Assembly (NCBI GenBank): GCA_963555835.3
Contig: CAUVWZ020000002.1
Span: 434,001 to 498,000 of the forward strand
Direction: 5' to 3'
DNA length: 64,000 nt
DNA from: JAPUME01 sp027294185
GTDB taxonomy: Bacteria > Acidobacteriota > Terriglobia > UBA7540 > JAPUME01
Shown: positions 8,426-16,880 of the stretch, piece after piece
How the letters are laid out: every line of letters begins with the position of its first letter
Numbering within the stretch: the first letter of the stretch is position 1
The notes under the pieces: generated by a model
Told to the model about the DNA's origin: nothing
Databases searched by the model: none
Seen by the model: the letters and a program-made list of their open reading frames with translations, nothing else
Translations under genes and position numbers: made by a program

Positions 8426-9298
8426 GTGAAAACGGCCACCTTCCTGACAATCATTTGGATGACTGCGATGAGCGCGGTTTGCGACGCGCAACAGCGGCCC
8501 CTGCGGACCGAAGACCCGAACCTTATCGAGCCGGGGCATGTGCTGGTAGAGGTCGGATTCGACTTTTTCAAGGGCGCCAAATTCCCTCTTTCCGGGCTGG
8601 GGGGCGATTTGTCCCGCGTCGGAGACCTCAGCGTCCATATCGGCCTTTCTCCACGGGTTGAAATCCAATTCGCCGCATCGGCGCAGAACTTTCTGGATGT
8701 CAAAGCGCAGTCTCCCTCCGTCGTGTCTCCTCAATTGAGCCGGGGCGGGACTTCGAGCAGCGATTTTGGAGATTTGTCCGTGGCCACCAAGATTGCTCTG
8801 CTCAAGGAAAAATCCTCAGGCCCGGCGGTGAGCCTGCTGTGGAGGGTCGAGCTGCCTACCTCGAACGAGCAAAAGGGCATCGGCACCAATACCACGAATT
8901 TCTTTGCCGAGTTTCTCGTGGGCAAGCAGTTCGGGCGGCTCCGCACTTTCGGCAAACTGGGTGTGGGAATCCTCCAGTCACCGGCGGAATTGTTCGACCA
9001 GAACGACGTTTTGACCTACGGTGGGGCGACCCTCTACCGATTACACAAAAAGGTGAATTTTGTCGCAGAAGTCAGCGGCAGGAAAAACACACGCGGGCTG
9101 GCTGCGTTAAGCACCGAGTCGCGCTCCCAGGCACGCTATGGGTTACAGGTATCGTGGGGAGGAGTTCGTTGGGATATGGGAGGTATGGTGGGTCTCAATC
9201 GGAACTCCCCGGCGAACGGCATCCTTTTCGGCGTTACCATCGACCGGCAGGTCTTTTCCCGGCAAAAGCGCACCTCAGCAGGGTCTGGAGGATCGTAG
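8426..9298 (+). CDS. Probable outer-membrane beta-barrel protein
   Basis: 290 residues from GTG 8426, chosen because it gives a clean signal peptide (VKTATFLTIIWMTAMSAVCDAQQ); the frame is open back to 8351. The mature protein consists of alternating hydrophobic/polar strands (VLVEVGFDFFKGAK, LSVHIGLSPRVEIQFAASAQ, FGDLSVATKIALL, NFVAEVSGRKNTRG, ARYGLQVSWGGVRWDMG). It ends with GILFGVTIDRQVF plus a short polar tail. This resembles the barrel family annotated as transporter/MetA-like or Phenol_MetA_deg; the substrate is unknown. The last 65 bases overlap the 3' end of the converging glycosyltransferase gene. Confidence 0.7.
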   Translation: MKTATFLTIIWMTAMSAVCDAQQRPLRTEDPNLIEPGHVLVEVGFDFFKGAKFPLSGLGGDLSRVGDLSVHIGLSPRVEIQFAASAQNFLDVKAQSPSVVSPQLSRGGTSSSDFGDLSVATKIALLKEKSSGPAVSLLWRVELPTSNEQKGIGTNTTNFFAEFLVGKQFGRLRTFGKLGVGILQSPAELFDQNDVLTYGGATLYRLHKKVNFVAEVSGRKNTRGLAALSTESRSQARYGLQVSWGGVRWDMGGMVGLNRNSPANGILFGVTIDRQVFSRQKRTSAGSGGS

Positions 9299-9965
9299 TC
9301 CCGGCCTTGAAGCTTCCCACAAGATTACCGGAAATCTTGGAACGCCCGTAGGCGCGCACCCGGTAGCGGACCGGAATCTCGCAGGTTCGCATTCCGAGTT
9401 GGGCCGCCCTGGCCTGCATTTCCACCGTCCAGCCGAAGCCACGGTCTCTCATGTCCAGCTTGCGGAGCGCCTCCATCCGGATGGCGCGAAATGGACCGAG
9501 GTCGGTGTAGTGGACTCCCCACAAGAGACCGATGACCCGGGTCGCCACCCAGTTGCCGAAGCGCTGCCAGGGTTCCAAAGCTCCGGGGTCGGCTTTTCCA
9601 AGGGCGCGCGAACCGACCACCATGTCATAGGGCCCCTTCTCCAGAGCATCGACCAGCCGTTGCGCGTCCTGCGGGTCGTCGCTCAGGTCAGCGTCCATAA
9701 AGACCAGGGTCTCAATGCCTTCCGCCAGAGACTGGATTCCCGTCCAGCACGCTCTGCCATAACCGCGACGAGGTTCGGCGAGAACCCGCGCCCCGGCTTG
9801 GGAGGCCTTCTCCGCCGTGGCATCCAGGCTGCCGTTGTCGACGACTATGATTTCGTCGAATAGTCCCCGGGGGACGGCTGCTATGGCCCGGCCGATGGAT
9901 TCCTCCTCGTTGAGGGCGGGAATGATCAGCGCCCTTTTCGGGTGGGTTGCGCGAGATTCACCCAT
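9234..9965 (-). CDS. Family 2 glycosyltransferase (DPM/DPG synthase-like)
   Basis: 243 residues if the ATG at 9965 (MGESRATHPKRALIIPALNEEES) is the start; the frame extends upstream to 10151 but that part looks non-coding. The GT2 fold is clear: ALIIPALNEEESIGRAI at the N-terminus, IIVVDNGSLDATAE, GYGRACWTGI, the metal-binding VFMDADLSDDP, then GSRALG and RDRGFGWTVEMQARAA. There are no C-terminal membrane helices. Such enzymes transfer sugars from nucleotide donors to lipid carriers such as dolichyl- or undecaprenyl-phosphate; the exact donor cannot be read. The 3' end overlaps the converging gene by 65 bases. The 348-base gap upstream (9966-10313) holds a dispersed repeat and the lepB promoter. 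Confidence 0.82.
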   Translation of the reverse strand: MGESRATHPKRALIIPALNEEESIGRAIAAVPRGLFDEIIVVDNGSLDATAEKASQAGARVLAEPRRGYGRACWTGIQSLAEGIETLVFMDADLSDDPQDAQRLVDALEKGPYDMVVGSRALGKADPGALEPWQRFGNWVATRVIGLLWGVHYTDLGPFRAIRMEALRKLDMRDRGFGWTVEMQARAAQLGMRTCEIPVRYRVRAYGRSKISGNLVGSFKAGTTILQTLLRCAFAGKRPAGRW

Positions 9966-10185
9966 GAGAGAGAGATTATCCGAACCGGCCTCTTGAATAA
10001 AGGGCTCATCAAGAGCTCGGTTCGTCAATTGTCGAGACACGGCTCCGCCGGGTGATACTCCGTTAGAGCGCGGCTCCGCGGGCACGGCCCGCCGCCCGAA
10101 GGATCTTAAAAAGGGGAGCGTGTGCAGTGAAGGAGGAAATACTTCGATCATCGTTCCAACCCCCCGAAGCTCTCGACCGCAGGGG

Positions 10186-10237
10186 GCGGCTTCAGCCGTG
10201 CCGCCGGAAGCAAAGAGGGAGCGGCTGAGCTAAAGGC
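10186..10237. repeat. Dispersed palindromic repeat, copy A
   Basis: GGCTTCAGCCGTGCCGC at 10188-10204 is shared exactly with 39642-39658, where it belongs to a perfect 20-bp palindrome; in this copy the left arm is imperfect. It is followed at 10220-10237 by GCGGCTGAGCTAAAGGC, close to the reverse complement of GCTTTAGCCGCTGAG beside the second copy. Non-coding and intergenic in both places. Confidence 0.65.
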
Positions 10238-10297
10238 TGCCACTACGCCCTGCCCACAAAGCGGGCGACGGACCAGTGGAAGGAAAACCGCCTCCTG

Positions 10298-10306
10298 TGG
10301 TATAAA
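10298..10306 (+). promoter_or_regulatory. Extended -10 promoter for lepB, start codon almost at the transcript 5' end
   Basis: TGGTATAAA matches TGnTATAAT in 8 of 9 positions. The -10 hexamer ends at 10306, so transcription should begin near 10313, directly before GTG 10314 and ATG 10317. No Shine-Dalgarno can fit, which suggests a leaderless mRNA. Confidence 0.5.
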
Positions 10307-10313
10307 AAATGAA

Positions 10314-10907
10314 GTGATGACGAACAGGCAGAATCATCCTCCATCCCCAGGCACTGATCCTCCTCCTGCGCCGCGACGCAGGAAAAGGCACACGTACTTC
10401 TTCAATGCGCGCTACTGGCTGCGAGACCTGATTCTCTCGATCTGTATTGCGCTTGCAATCATTTTCTTTCTTTATCAGCCGGTGCAGGTGGAAGGCACCA
10501 GCATGATGCCGCGTCTGGGCGCCCATCAACGCCTCCTGGTCAACAAGTTCTTATACAAGTTTGAGCCCATTGCGCGCGGTGACATCGTAGTCTTCCGCTT
10601 TCCCGGCGATCCGTCGAAATCTTACATCAAGCGAGTCGTCGGGCTGCCCGGTGACCGGGTGGAAGTCCAGGAGGGCCGGGTGATCATCGACAATAAAGTT
10701 TTGCGAGAACCTTACCTGGCGCCGGGACATGGCGACCGGCGAAGCTACTCGATGATTCAAATTCCGCCCGGACACTATTACGTGATGGGGGACCATCGGG
10801 ATTCTTCGCACGACAGCCGTCAATGGGGGACCGTGCATCAGAGCTCCATATACGGCAAAGCGGTTTTTTGCTACTGGCCTTTTGAATCATTCGGTTCGGT
10901 TGACTGA
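10314..10907 (+). CDS. lepB: Signal peptidase I
   Basis: 197 residues (GTG 10314; ATG 10317 is the alternative). A Pro/Arg-rich cytoplasmic N-terminus is followed by a single membrane segment (about 37-55). The catalytic Ser63 is in GTSMMP and the general-base Lys106 in SYIKRVVGLPGD. The later boxes YYVMGDHRDSSHDSR and YGKAVFCYWP complete the S26 signature. It removes signal peptides from exported proteins on the outer face of the inner membrane. With one membrane span it resembles the Gram-positive or short acidobacterial form rather than the two-span E. coli enzyme. There is no partner gene in an operon; carA follows after 151 bases. Confidence 0.93.
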   Translation: MMTNRQNHPPSPGTDPPPAPRRRKRHTYFFNARYWLRDLILSICIALAIIFFLYQPVQVEGTSMMPRLGAHQRLLVNKFLYKFEPIARGDIVVFRFPGDPSKSYIKRVVGLPGDRVEVQEGRVIIDNKVLREPYLAPGHGDRRSYSMIQIPPGHYYVMGDHRDSSHDSRQWGTVHQSSIYGKAVFCYWPFESFGSVD

Positions 10908-11058
10908 CAGTTTGACTGATTCACCCCGCCCCTCTCGAATAAGCTGAAACAGCCGTGCCCGGAGGCACAAGTGGCCTTCTTCTCAAGGGGGAAAGCTGGC
11001 CCTCGAAGGCGGGTGTGTAATAGGATGGCAGGAACTCCATGCTCACTCGGGAGACGGG

Positions 11059-12204
11059 ATGGAAGCAATCCTCACCTTAGAAGACGGTCAAGTATATCGG
11101 GGGCGCGGTTTCGGCGCCTCCGGCGAACGTGCGGGTGAGGTTGTTTTCAATACCTCCCTTTTCGGCTATCAGGAAATTCTCACCGACCCCTCCTATGCGG
11201 GCCAGATCATTATTCTGACCTATCCGCATATTGGAAACTACGGAACCAATCCCACCGATGTGGAGTCGGCACGGGCCTTTGCCGAAGGGCTTGTAGTCCG
11301 TGAATTGAGCCAGAGGTCGAGCAACTGGCGCGCCTCTGAGGAAATCTCCGAGTACCTGGTGCGTAACAACGTTCCTGCCATATCGCATATCGACACTCGA
11401 GCCCTGGTTCGGCGGCTTCGCCAGTTCGGCTCGATGCGCGGGGTCCTTTCCACTGCGGATCAAAATGTGGAAAGGCTGGTGGCCAGGGCCAAGGCATCTC
11501 CCAGCATGGTGGGGCGGGATTTGGCCTCAGGCGTAACGACTCGCGCTCCCTACGATTGGAACGAGCCGAGTAGCCGGATATTCGATGGGGCCACGGGTTC
11601 CTCCCCCGCCGGAGGCGCCTCCGAGACCCGGTTCCGGGTGGTCGCCTATGATTTCGGAATCAAGCAGAACATCCTGCGCCAACTGGTGGATCGAGGTTGC
11701 TCGGTGACGGTGGTTCCTGCTTCCACTTCCGCGGATGACGTTCTGGCCCGAAAGCCGGACGGCGTATTTCTCTCGAACGGCCCGGGAGACCCTGAGCCGC
11801 TCGAATATGCCACCCAAAACATAAGAAAGCTGATTGGGCAAGTGCCCATCTTCGGAATCTGTCTCGGCCATCAGGTTCTGGGATTGGCTTTGGGTGGCAA
11901 AACCTTCAAGCTGAAATTCGGTCACCACGGCGGCAATCACCCGGTGATGAATCTGGCAACCCGGAAAATTGAAATCACGGCGCAAAACCACGGGTTCGTA
12001 GTGGACCCGGATTCGTTGAAGGTGAGCGAGATCGAGCTGACGCATATGAACCTCAACGATTACACGCTCGAAGGGTTCAAGCATAAATCGCTGCCACTGT
12101 TCGGCGTTCAGTATCATCCGGAAGCGTCGCCGGGGCCGCATGACTCACAATACCTCTTTGACGATTTCCTCGCGCTGATGCGGCAGTTTTCGAAGAGAAA
12201 GTGA
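11059..12204 (+). CDS. carA: Carbamoyl-phosphate synthase small subunit (glutaminase)
   Basis: 381 residues. The N-terminal domain opens with AILTLEDGQVYRGRGFGASG and contains SFSLFGYQE-type (here NTSLFGYQEILTDPSYAGQI) and NVPAISHIDTRALVR blocks. The class I glutamine amidotransferase domain begins near residue 195 with VVAYDFGIKQNILR. It has the catalytic Cys in FGICLGHQVLG and the His/Glu pair in QYHPEASPGPHDS. It hydrolyses glutamine and channels ammonia to CarB, encoded 65 bases downstream, for arginine and pyrimidine synthesis. No attenuator or riboswitch was recognised upstream. Confidence 0.96.
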   Translation: MEAILTLEDGQVYRGRGFGASGERAGEVVFNTSLFGYQEILTDPSYAGQIIILTYPHIGNYGTNPTDVESARAFAEGLVVRELSQRSSNWRASEEISEYLVRNNVPAISHIDTRALVRRLRQFGSMRGVLSTADQNVERLVARAKASPSMVGRDLASGVTTRAPYDWNEPSSRIFDGATGSSPAGGASETRFRVVAYDFGIKQNILRQLVDRGCSVTVVPASTSADDVLARKPDGVFLSNGPGDPEPLEYATQNIRKLIGQVPIFGICLGHQVLGLALGGKTFKLKFGHHGGNHPVMNLATRKIEITAQNHGFVVDPDSLKVSEIELTHMNLNDYTLEGFKHKSLPLFGVQYHPEASPGPHDSQYLFDDFLALMRQFSKRK

Positions 12205-12269
12205 TTGGGCGGAATGGGACAATTCCTAGGATGACTCCAGATTAGGGGGAATCTGTAAGTAACAAGAAT

Positions 12270-15200
12270 ATGCCCAAGCGTAACGACATCAAGAAGATTC
12301 TGATTATCGGCTCGGGGCCGATCATCATCGGCCAGGCGTGTGAGTTCGACTACTCAGGCACGCAGGCCTGCAAGGCTCTGAGAGCGGAAGGCTATGAGGT
12401 GGTCCTGGTGAACTCCAACCCCGCCACCATCATGACCGATCCCGAAACCGCCGACCACACCTACGTGGAGCCCCTTACGATGGAGTACGTCGAGGCCATC
12501 ATAGCGAAGGAGAAGCCCGACGCTCTGTTGCCCACGGTGGGAGGGCAGACGGCATTGAACCTCTCCGTGGAGCTTGCCGAAGCCGGGATCCTGGAACGGT
12601 ATGGAGTCCAGTTAATCGGAGCCTCGGTTGAAGCCATCAAGATCGCCGAGGACCGCCTCTGGTTCAAGGATGCGGTGAGCAAAGCGGGACTCGAATCCCC
12701 CAGGAGCGCGCTGGTCACGAGCATCCCCGATGCGGTGGAGGCCAGCCTGAAGATCGGATATCCGGTCATCGTTCGTCCCTCCTTCACGCTGGGGGGAACC
12801 GGCAGCGGGATTGCCTACAACCGTGTGGAATTTGAGGAAGTGGCGCGCTGGGGCCTGGAGGCCAGCCCGGTCCATGAAGTGTTGGTCGAGGAATCGCTGA
12901 TCGGCTGGAAGGAGTTCGAGCTGGAGGTCATGCGGGACCGAAACGACAACACCGTAGTCGTCTGTTCGATTGAAAACTTCGATCCCATGGGAATCCACAC
13001 CGGCGATTCGATTACCGTGGCTCCGGCGCAGACGCTGACCGATAAAGAATATCAGCTCCTTCGCGACGCCTCCTTTGCCGTCATCCGTCAGGTGGGCGTG
13101 GAAACAGGGGGATCGAACATTCAGTTCGCCGTGTGTCCTCGCACGGGCCGGACGCTGGTGATCGAAATGAATCCGCGTGTCTCGCGCAGCTCCGCATTGG
13201 CATCGAAGGCTACGGGATTCCCCATCGCCAAGATTGCCGCCCGGCTGGCTGTAGGCTATACGCTGGATGAGATTCCGAACGATATAACCCAGAAGACACC
13301 CGCCTGCTTTGAGCCGAGCATCGATTATGTGGTTGTCAAGATTCCCAAATGGGCGCAGGAGAAGTTTCCTGATGCCGACCCGGTCCTGACCACGCAGATG
13401 AAGTCAGTCGGAGAAGTGATGGCCATCGGCCGCACCTTCAAAGAGGCGCTGCTGAAAGGGATCCGATCGCTCGAAACCGGACGAAAAGTTCCCCCTCCTC
13501 CGGCCACACCGGCGGAGTTGACGCGCCGGCTGACGGTTCCTCATCCGGAGCGCATCTGGGATCTGTTTTATGCCTTCCACGCGGGTCACAGCGTAGAGAC
13601 TCTTTCCGAGCTGACTCATATCGATCCCTGGTTTCTGGATCAGATAAAGCAGATTTGGGAATTTGAGGGAGAGCTGAAGCGATTCACGTTCAAGAATCTC
13701 CCCACGCCGGTTCTTGCGGAGGCCAAGCGCGCCGGATTTTCCGACAGTCACCTGGCCGAAATCTGGCAATGCTCGGAGGAAGACCTGCTCAAACGAAGAA
13801 AAGAGGCGGGTGTGCAGCCGGTCTTCAAGCGCGTGGACACGTGCGCGGCGGAGTTTGAGTCCTACACTCCTTACCTCTACTCGACTTATGAGGATGAGAG
13901 TGAGGCCGCGCCGACCTCGCGCCGAAAAGTCATGATCCTCGGCAGTGGACCGAACCGCATCGGCCAGGGGATCGAGTTTGACTATTGCTGCTGCCACGCT
14001 TCGTTTGCACTGAAAGAAGAAGGCTTCGAGACGATCATGGTCAACTGCAACCCGGAAACCGTTTCCACCGACTATGACACCTCCGACCGGCTCTACTTCG
14101 AGCCGCTGACCTTTGAGGACGTGGCGGCGATTGTGGAGGTAGAAAAACCATACGGGGTGATCGTACAGTTCGGGGGGCAGACGCCGTTGACCCTGGCGCG
14201 CAGCCTGCAGCAGGCCGGCGTGCCGATCATCGGGACCTCGCCTGAGGCCATCCATCGCGCCGAGGACCGCAAGAGCTTCGGCGCCGTCCTGAAAAAGCTC
14301 GACATTCCGCATCCGGATAACGGCACGGCCATGAACACGGAGGAGGCCGTTGAGATCGCCCGCAAGATCGGCTACCCGGTGCTGGTGCGCCCCTCCTATG
14401 TTCTGGGCGGCCGCTCGATGGTGATCGCCTACGATGAAGCGACACTGGTCGACTACGTCCAGCGTGCAGCCGAACTGCAGGCCGTCCTGCCCCTGCTGAT
14501 TGACCGCTTCCTCGAAAACGCGCTGGAAGTGGACGTGGATGCTCTCGCCGACGGGGAGGATGTCGTGATCGCCGGAATCATGGAGCATATCGAGCAGGCC
14601 GGGATTCACTCCGGTGACAGCTCCTGCGTCCTGCCGTCGATCAACATTCCCGATTCCGAGCGTAAATCGCTGAAGGACTACACGGTCCGGTTGGCCCGGG
14701 AGCTCAACGTGATCGGGTTGATGAATGTGCAGTACGCCATTCAGAACGGAAAGGTCTACGTGCTCGAAGTAAACCCGCGAGCATCGCGGACCGTCCCTTA
14801 CGTCAGCAAGGCTACCGGGGTGCCGCTTGCCAAGATGGCCGCCCGGCTCATGGTGGGCAGAAAACTCCGCGAATTCGGCCTGCCCGCTGAGCTGCCCGTT
14901 CACCACTACTTTGTGAAGTCGCCCGTTTTTCCCTTCAACAAATTGCCGGGCGCGGATATCATACTGGGGCCGGAAATGAAGTCGACCGGCGAGGTCATGG
15001 GAATCGCCGATGGATTCGGCCTGGCCTTCGCCAAGGCCCAGACGGCTGCGGGCCAGCGGCTCGCGCTCCAGGGAAGCGTCTTTCTCTCGCTCCACGACCA
15101 CGACAAGCCGAAGGCAATCCCCATCGCTCGCAGGCTCCACAAGCTGGGTTTTCGATTGACCGCAACTCGGGGGACTGCCAAGGCCCTGGAGGCCGCAGGC

Positions 15201-15488
15201 CTGGAGGTCGAGTCGGTCTTCAAGGTGAACGAGGGACGGCCGAATATCGTCGATTTGATCAAGAACGGAAACGTCGATTTGATCATCAACACGCCGCTCG
15301 GTGTCGAATCCCGCTTTGACGAAAAGGCGATCCGGCGCGCCGCCATGAAGTACCAGGTTACCTGTATCACCACGGTTGCAGCCGCCGCGGCCGCCGTCAG
15401 CGGCATCGAGGCGCTGCAAGCACGGGAGCTGGTAGTTACCAGCTTGCAGGACCTGCATCGTCGAAGTCCCGGCAGCCAAACCACTTGA
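12270..15488 (+). CDS. carB: Carbamoyl-phosphate synthase large subunit
   Basis: 1072 residues, the normal length. Two homologous halves each start with a GSGP motif: LIIGSGPIIIGQACEFDYSG near residue 11 and MILGSGPNRIGQGIEFDYCC near residue 555. Each carries an ATP-grasp domain (RPSFTLGGTGSGIA and RPSYVLGGRSMVIA) with the metal-binding E.NPR motif (VIEMNPRVSRSSALASKAT; VLEVNPRASRTVPYVSKAT). The C-terminal MGS-like regulatory domain starts near residue 935 (GSVFLSLHDHDKPKAIPIAR). It makes carbamoyl phosphate from bicarbonate, ammonia and two ATP together with CarA. The long antisense frame opposite it is a shadow. Confidence 0.97.
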   Translation: MPKRNDIKKILIIGSGPIIIGQACEFDYSGTQACKALRAEGYEVVLVNSNPATIMTDPETADHTYVEPLTMEYVEAIIAKEKPDALLPTVGGQTALNLSVELAEAGILERYGVQLIGASVEAIKIAEDRLWFKDAVSKAGLESPRSALVTSIPDAVEASLKIGYPVIVRPSFTLGGTGSGIAYNRVEFEEVARWGLEASPVHEVLVEESLIGWKEFELEVMRDRNDNTVVVCSIENFDPMGIHTGDSITVAPAQTLTDKEYQLLRDASFAVIRQVGVETGGSNIQFAVCPRTGRTLVIEMNPRVSRSSALASKATGFPIAKIAARLAVGYTLDEIPNDITQKTPACFEPSIDYVVVKIPKWAQEKFPDADPVLTTQMKSVGEVMAIGRTFKEALLKGIRSLETGRKVPPPPATPAELTRRLTVPHPERIWDLFYAFHAGHSVETLSELTHIDPWFLDQIKQIWEFEGELKRFTFKNLPTPVLAEAKRAGFSDSHLAEIWQCSEEDLLKRRKEAGVQPVFKRVDTCAAEFESYTPYLYSTYEDESEAAPTSRRKVMILGSGPNRIGQGIEFDYCCCHASFALKEEGFETIMVNCNPETVSTDYDTSDRLYFEPLTFEDVAAIVEVEKPYGVIVQFGGQTPLTLARSLQQAGVPIIGTSPEAIHRAEDRKSFGAVLKKLDIPHPDNGTAMNTEEAVEIARKIGYPVLVRPSYVLGGRSMVIAYDEATLVDYVQRAAELQAVLPLLIDRFLENALEVDVDALADGEDVVIAGIMEHIEQAGIHSGDSSCVLPSINIPDSERKSLKDYTVRLARELNVIGLMNVQYAIQNGKVYVLEVNPRASRTVPYVSKATGVPLAKMAARLMVGRKLREFGLPAELPVHHYFVKSPVFPFNKLPGADIILGPEMKSTGEVMGIADGFGLAFAKAQTAAGQRLALQGSVFLSLHDHDKPKAIPIARRLHKLGFRLTATRGTAKALEAAGLEVESVFKVNEGRPNIVDLIKNGNVDLIINTPLGVESRFDEKAIRRAAMKYQVTCITTVAAAAAAVSGIEALQARELVVTSLQDLHRRSPGSQTT

Positions 15489-15531
15489 ACTTGAATCTTG
15501 TTCGCGCACAAACAGGTCTTTGGAAAATTCC

Positions 15532-16440
15532 ATGATGAGCAGGCAAAAGTTGATCCAATGTCTTCAAGGGGTCATGATTCCCGTGGTGACCCCCATGGAC
15601 GCCGGCGGTCGCATGCGGATTCGTTCCTTTGAGGAGAATCTTCGGAAGTGGAGGCGGCTTTCGCTGAGGGGATTCGTGGTATGTGGGTCCACGGGAGAAA
15701 TGCCTTATTTGCGCCCGGATGAGCGGCTTCGGTTATTCGAAGCGGCGCGGAAGCTCATCAAGCCCCCGCAGTTGCTGGTTGCGACGACCGGTCTGGAAAG
15801 CACGCAGGAGACGATTCGTCTGAGCCGTAGGGCCGCAAATCTGGGCGTCGATCTCCTGCTGGTTATCACGCCGAACTATTTCCGCCCCAAGATGACATCG
15901 GATGCCTTGCAGGCTCATTTTGAAACAATCGCCGACAGTGTGAAGATTCCACTGATGATCTATTCCATCCCGCCATTTACCGGACTCAAGATGGAACCCC
16001 GGGCCGTGGGAGCGCTCGCCCAGCATCCGAACATCATTGGCATTAAAGAGAGTTCAGGTGACGCGGCTTATGCCAGGAAGATTTTGCGCTCGGTTCCCTC
16101 TGGCTTCCGGGTTTTTCTGGGTTCACCGTTGTTGCTGCTGAAGGGCCTGCAATGGGGGACGGCGGGAGGAATCCTGGGAGCCTCGAATTTCATTCCCGAC
16201 ATCTGTCTCGGCGTATACGAGGCATATCGGAAAAAGGACTGGAAGAAAGCTCAACGGTTTCAGCGTGAACTGAACCGCCTGGGGCGAAAACTCAACATGC
16301 CTTTCGGGGTGGCGGGAATAAAAGCGGCTGGGGAGTGCCGAGGGCTGGCGGGAGGTCCGGTTCGCTCACCGCTTCTGCCTCTGAAGCAGGAGGAGCGACG
16401 CCTGGTTCAGACGCTTATGCAATCTTATTCGCCCCTGTAA
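15532..16440 (+). CDS. DapA-superfamily aldolase/lyase (dihydrodipicolinate synthase-like, specificity unclear)
   Basis: 302 residues from ATG 15532 (a TTG four codons earlier is possible). TIM-barrel class I aldolase of the DHDPS/NAL family. The Schiff-base lysine is Lys172 (IGIKESSGD), the catalytic Tyr is Tyr144 (YSIPPFTG), and the pyruvate-binding loop is CGSTGE (Ser53, Thr54; GTTGE in classic DapA). The arginine that in DapA binds the aspartate-semialdehyde carboxylate (YNVPSRTG) is Phe149 here. The protein therefore probably does not make dihydrodipicolinate; a 2-keto-3-deoxy-sugar acid or hydroxy-oxoglutarate aldolase is more likely. It starts 43 bases after carB but has no metabolic link to it. 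Confidence 0.82.
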   Translation: MMSRQKLIQCLQGVMIPVVTPMDAGGRMRIRSFEENLRKWRRLSLRGFVVCGSTGEMPYLRPDERLRLFEAARKLIKPPQLLVATTGLESTQETIRLSRRAANLGVDLLLVITPNYFRPKMTSDALQAHFETIADSVKIPLMIYSIPPFTGLKMEPRAVGALAQHPNIIGIKESSGDAAYARKILRSVPSGFRVFLGSPLLLLKGLQWGTAGGILGASNFIPDICLGVYEAYRKKDWKKAQRFQRELNRLGRKLNMPFGVAGIKAAGECRGLAGGPVRSPLLPLKQEERRLVQTLMQSYSPL

Positions 16441-16452
16441 ATCGGAACGGGG

Positions 16453-16725
16453 TCAATCCCGCAGGAACCCGCCGAAGAGCCCTACTTTCCTCAATTCATA
16501 TCGTTGCCCGGCGGTGGAATCGTCCTTCGGGTCGGCACGGTAAAGCGCCTTGCAGCGCTCGCAACGATAAATCTCCGCTTCCTTACCCTGCTGCCCCGCA
16601 ACCTCTCTGGCGGCGGCATACCAGCGCTTCAGGTGGCCCAAGCAAAGCTTCCCTTTCTCGTTCTTCACATCGCAGGCTCTCTGCCCGGGTTTCTTGGTGC
16701 GGAAGGTCTCGTCGGCGGCGCTCAC
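16453..16725 (-). CDS. Small Cys-rich (possibly zinc-binding) conserved hypothetical protein
   Basis: 90 residues from GTG 16725, supported by AGGAG about 10 bases upstream. Four Cys are arranged as C18 (RACDVKNEKG), C28 (KLCLGHLKRWY), and C54-x-x-C57 (YRCERCKALY), which could hold one zinc. The protein is rich in Lys, Arg and Glu and has no signal peptide, so it is probably cytoplasmic. CDVKNEKGKLCLGHLK suggests a binding rather than enzymatic role. The family is not recognised by name. It lies between the converging aldolase gene and truA on the same strand, 155 bases from truA. Confidence 0.6.
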   Translation of the reverse strand: MSAADETFRTKKPGQRACDVKNEKGKLCLGHLKRWYAAAREVAGQQGKEAEIYRCERCKALYRADPKDDSTAGQRYELRKVGLFGGFLRD

Positions 16726-16880
16726 GCTATGCGGACTCCTCGTTGCAGAATTTCAACTACGGCGATTTTCTCTAATGAGGAAACCGTCCAAGGCTATCTT
16801 ACCTGAGGTTTCAAAGATTCTCCATTGGAGATCGTGGTGGGATGACATTTTTCCCGCGGCTGGATTTCAGTAGTCAGTAG

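Noticed and set aside
10908..11058. Riboswitch or attenuator before carA (and before purC or thrC)
   Set aside because: No arginine/pyrimidine attenuator, PurR box, purine aptamer or T-box features were recognised; only a short GTGCC/GGCAC hairpin lies before carA.
13404..15533. Long open frame (about 700 codons) on the minus strand opposite carB
   Set aside because: It is the antisense shadow of the highly conserved carB; its product is Gly/Arg/His/Asp-rich with no recognisable domain and no ribosome site.
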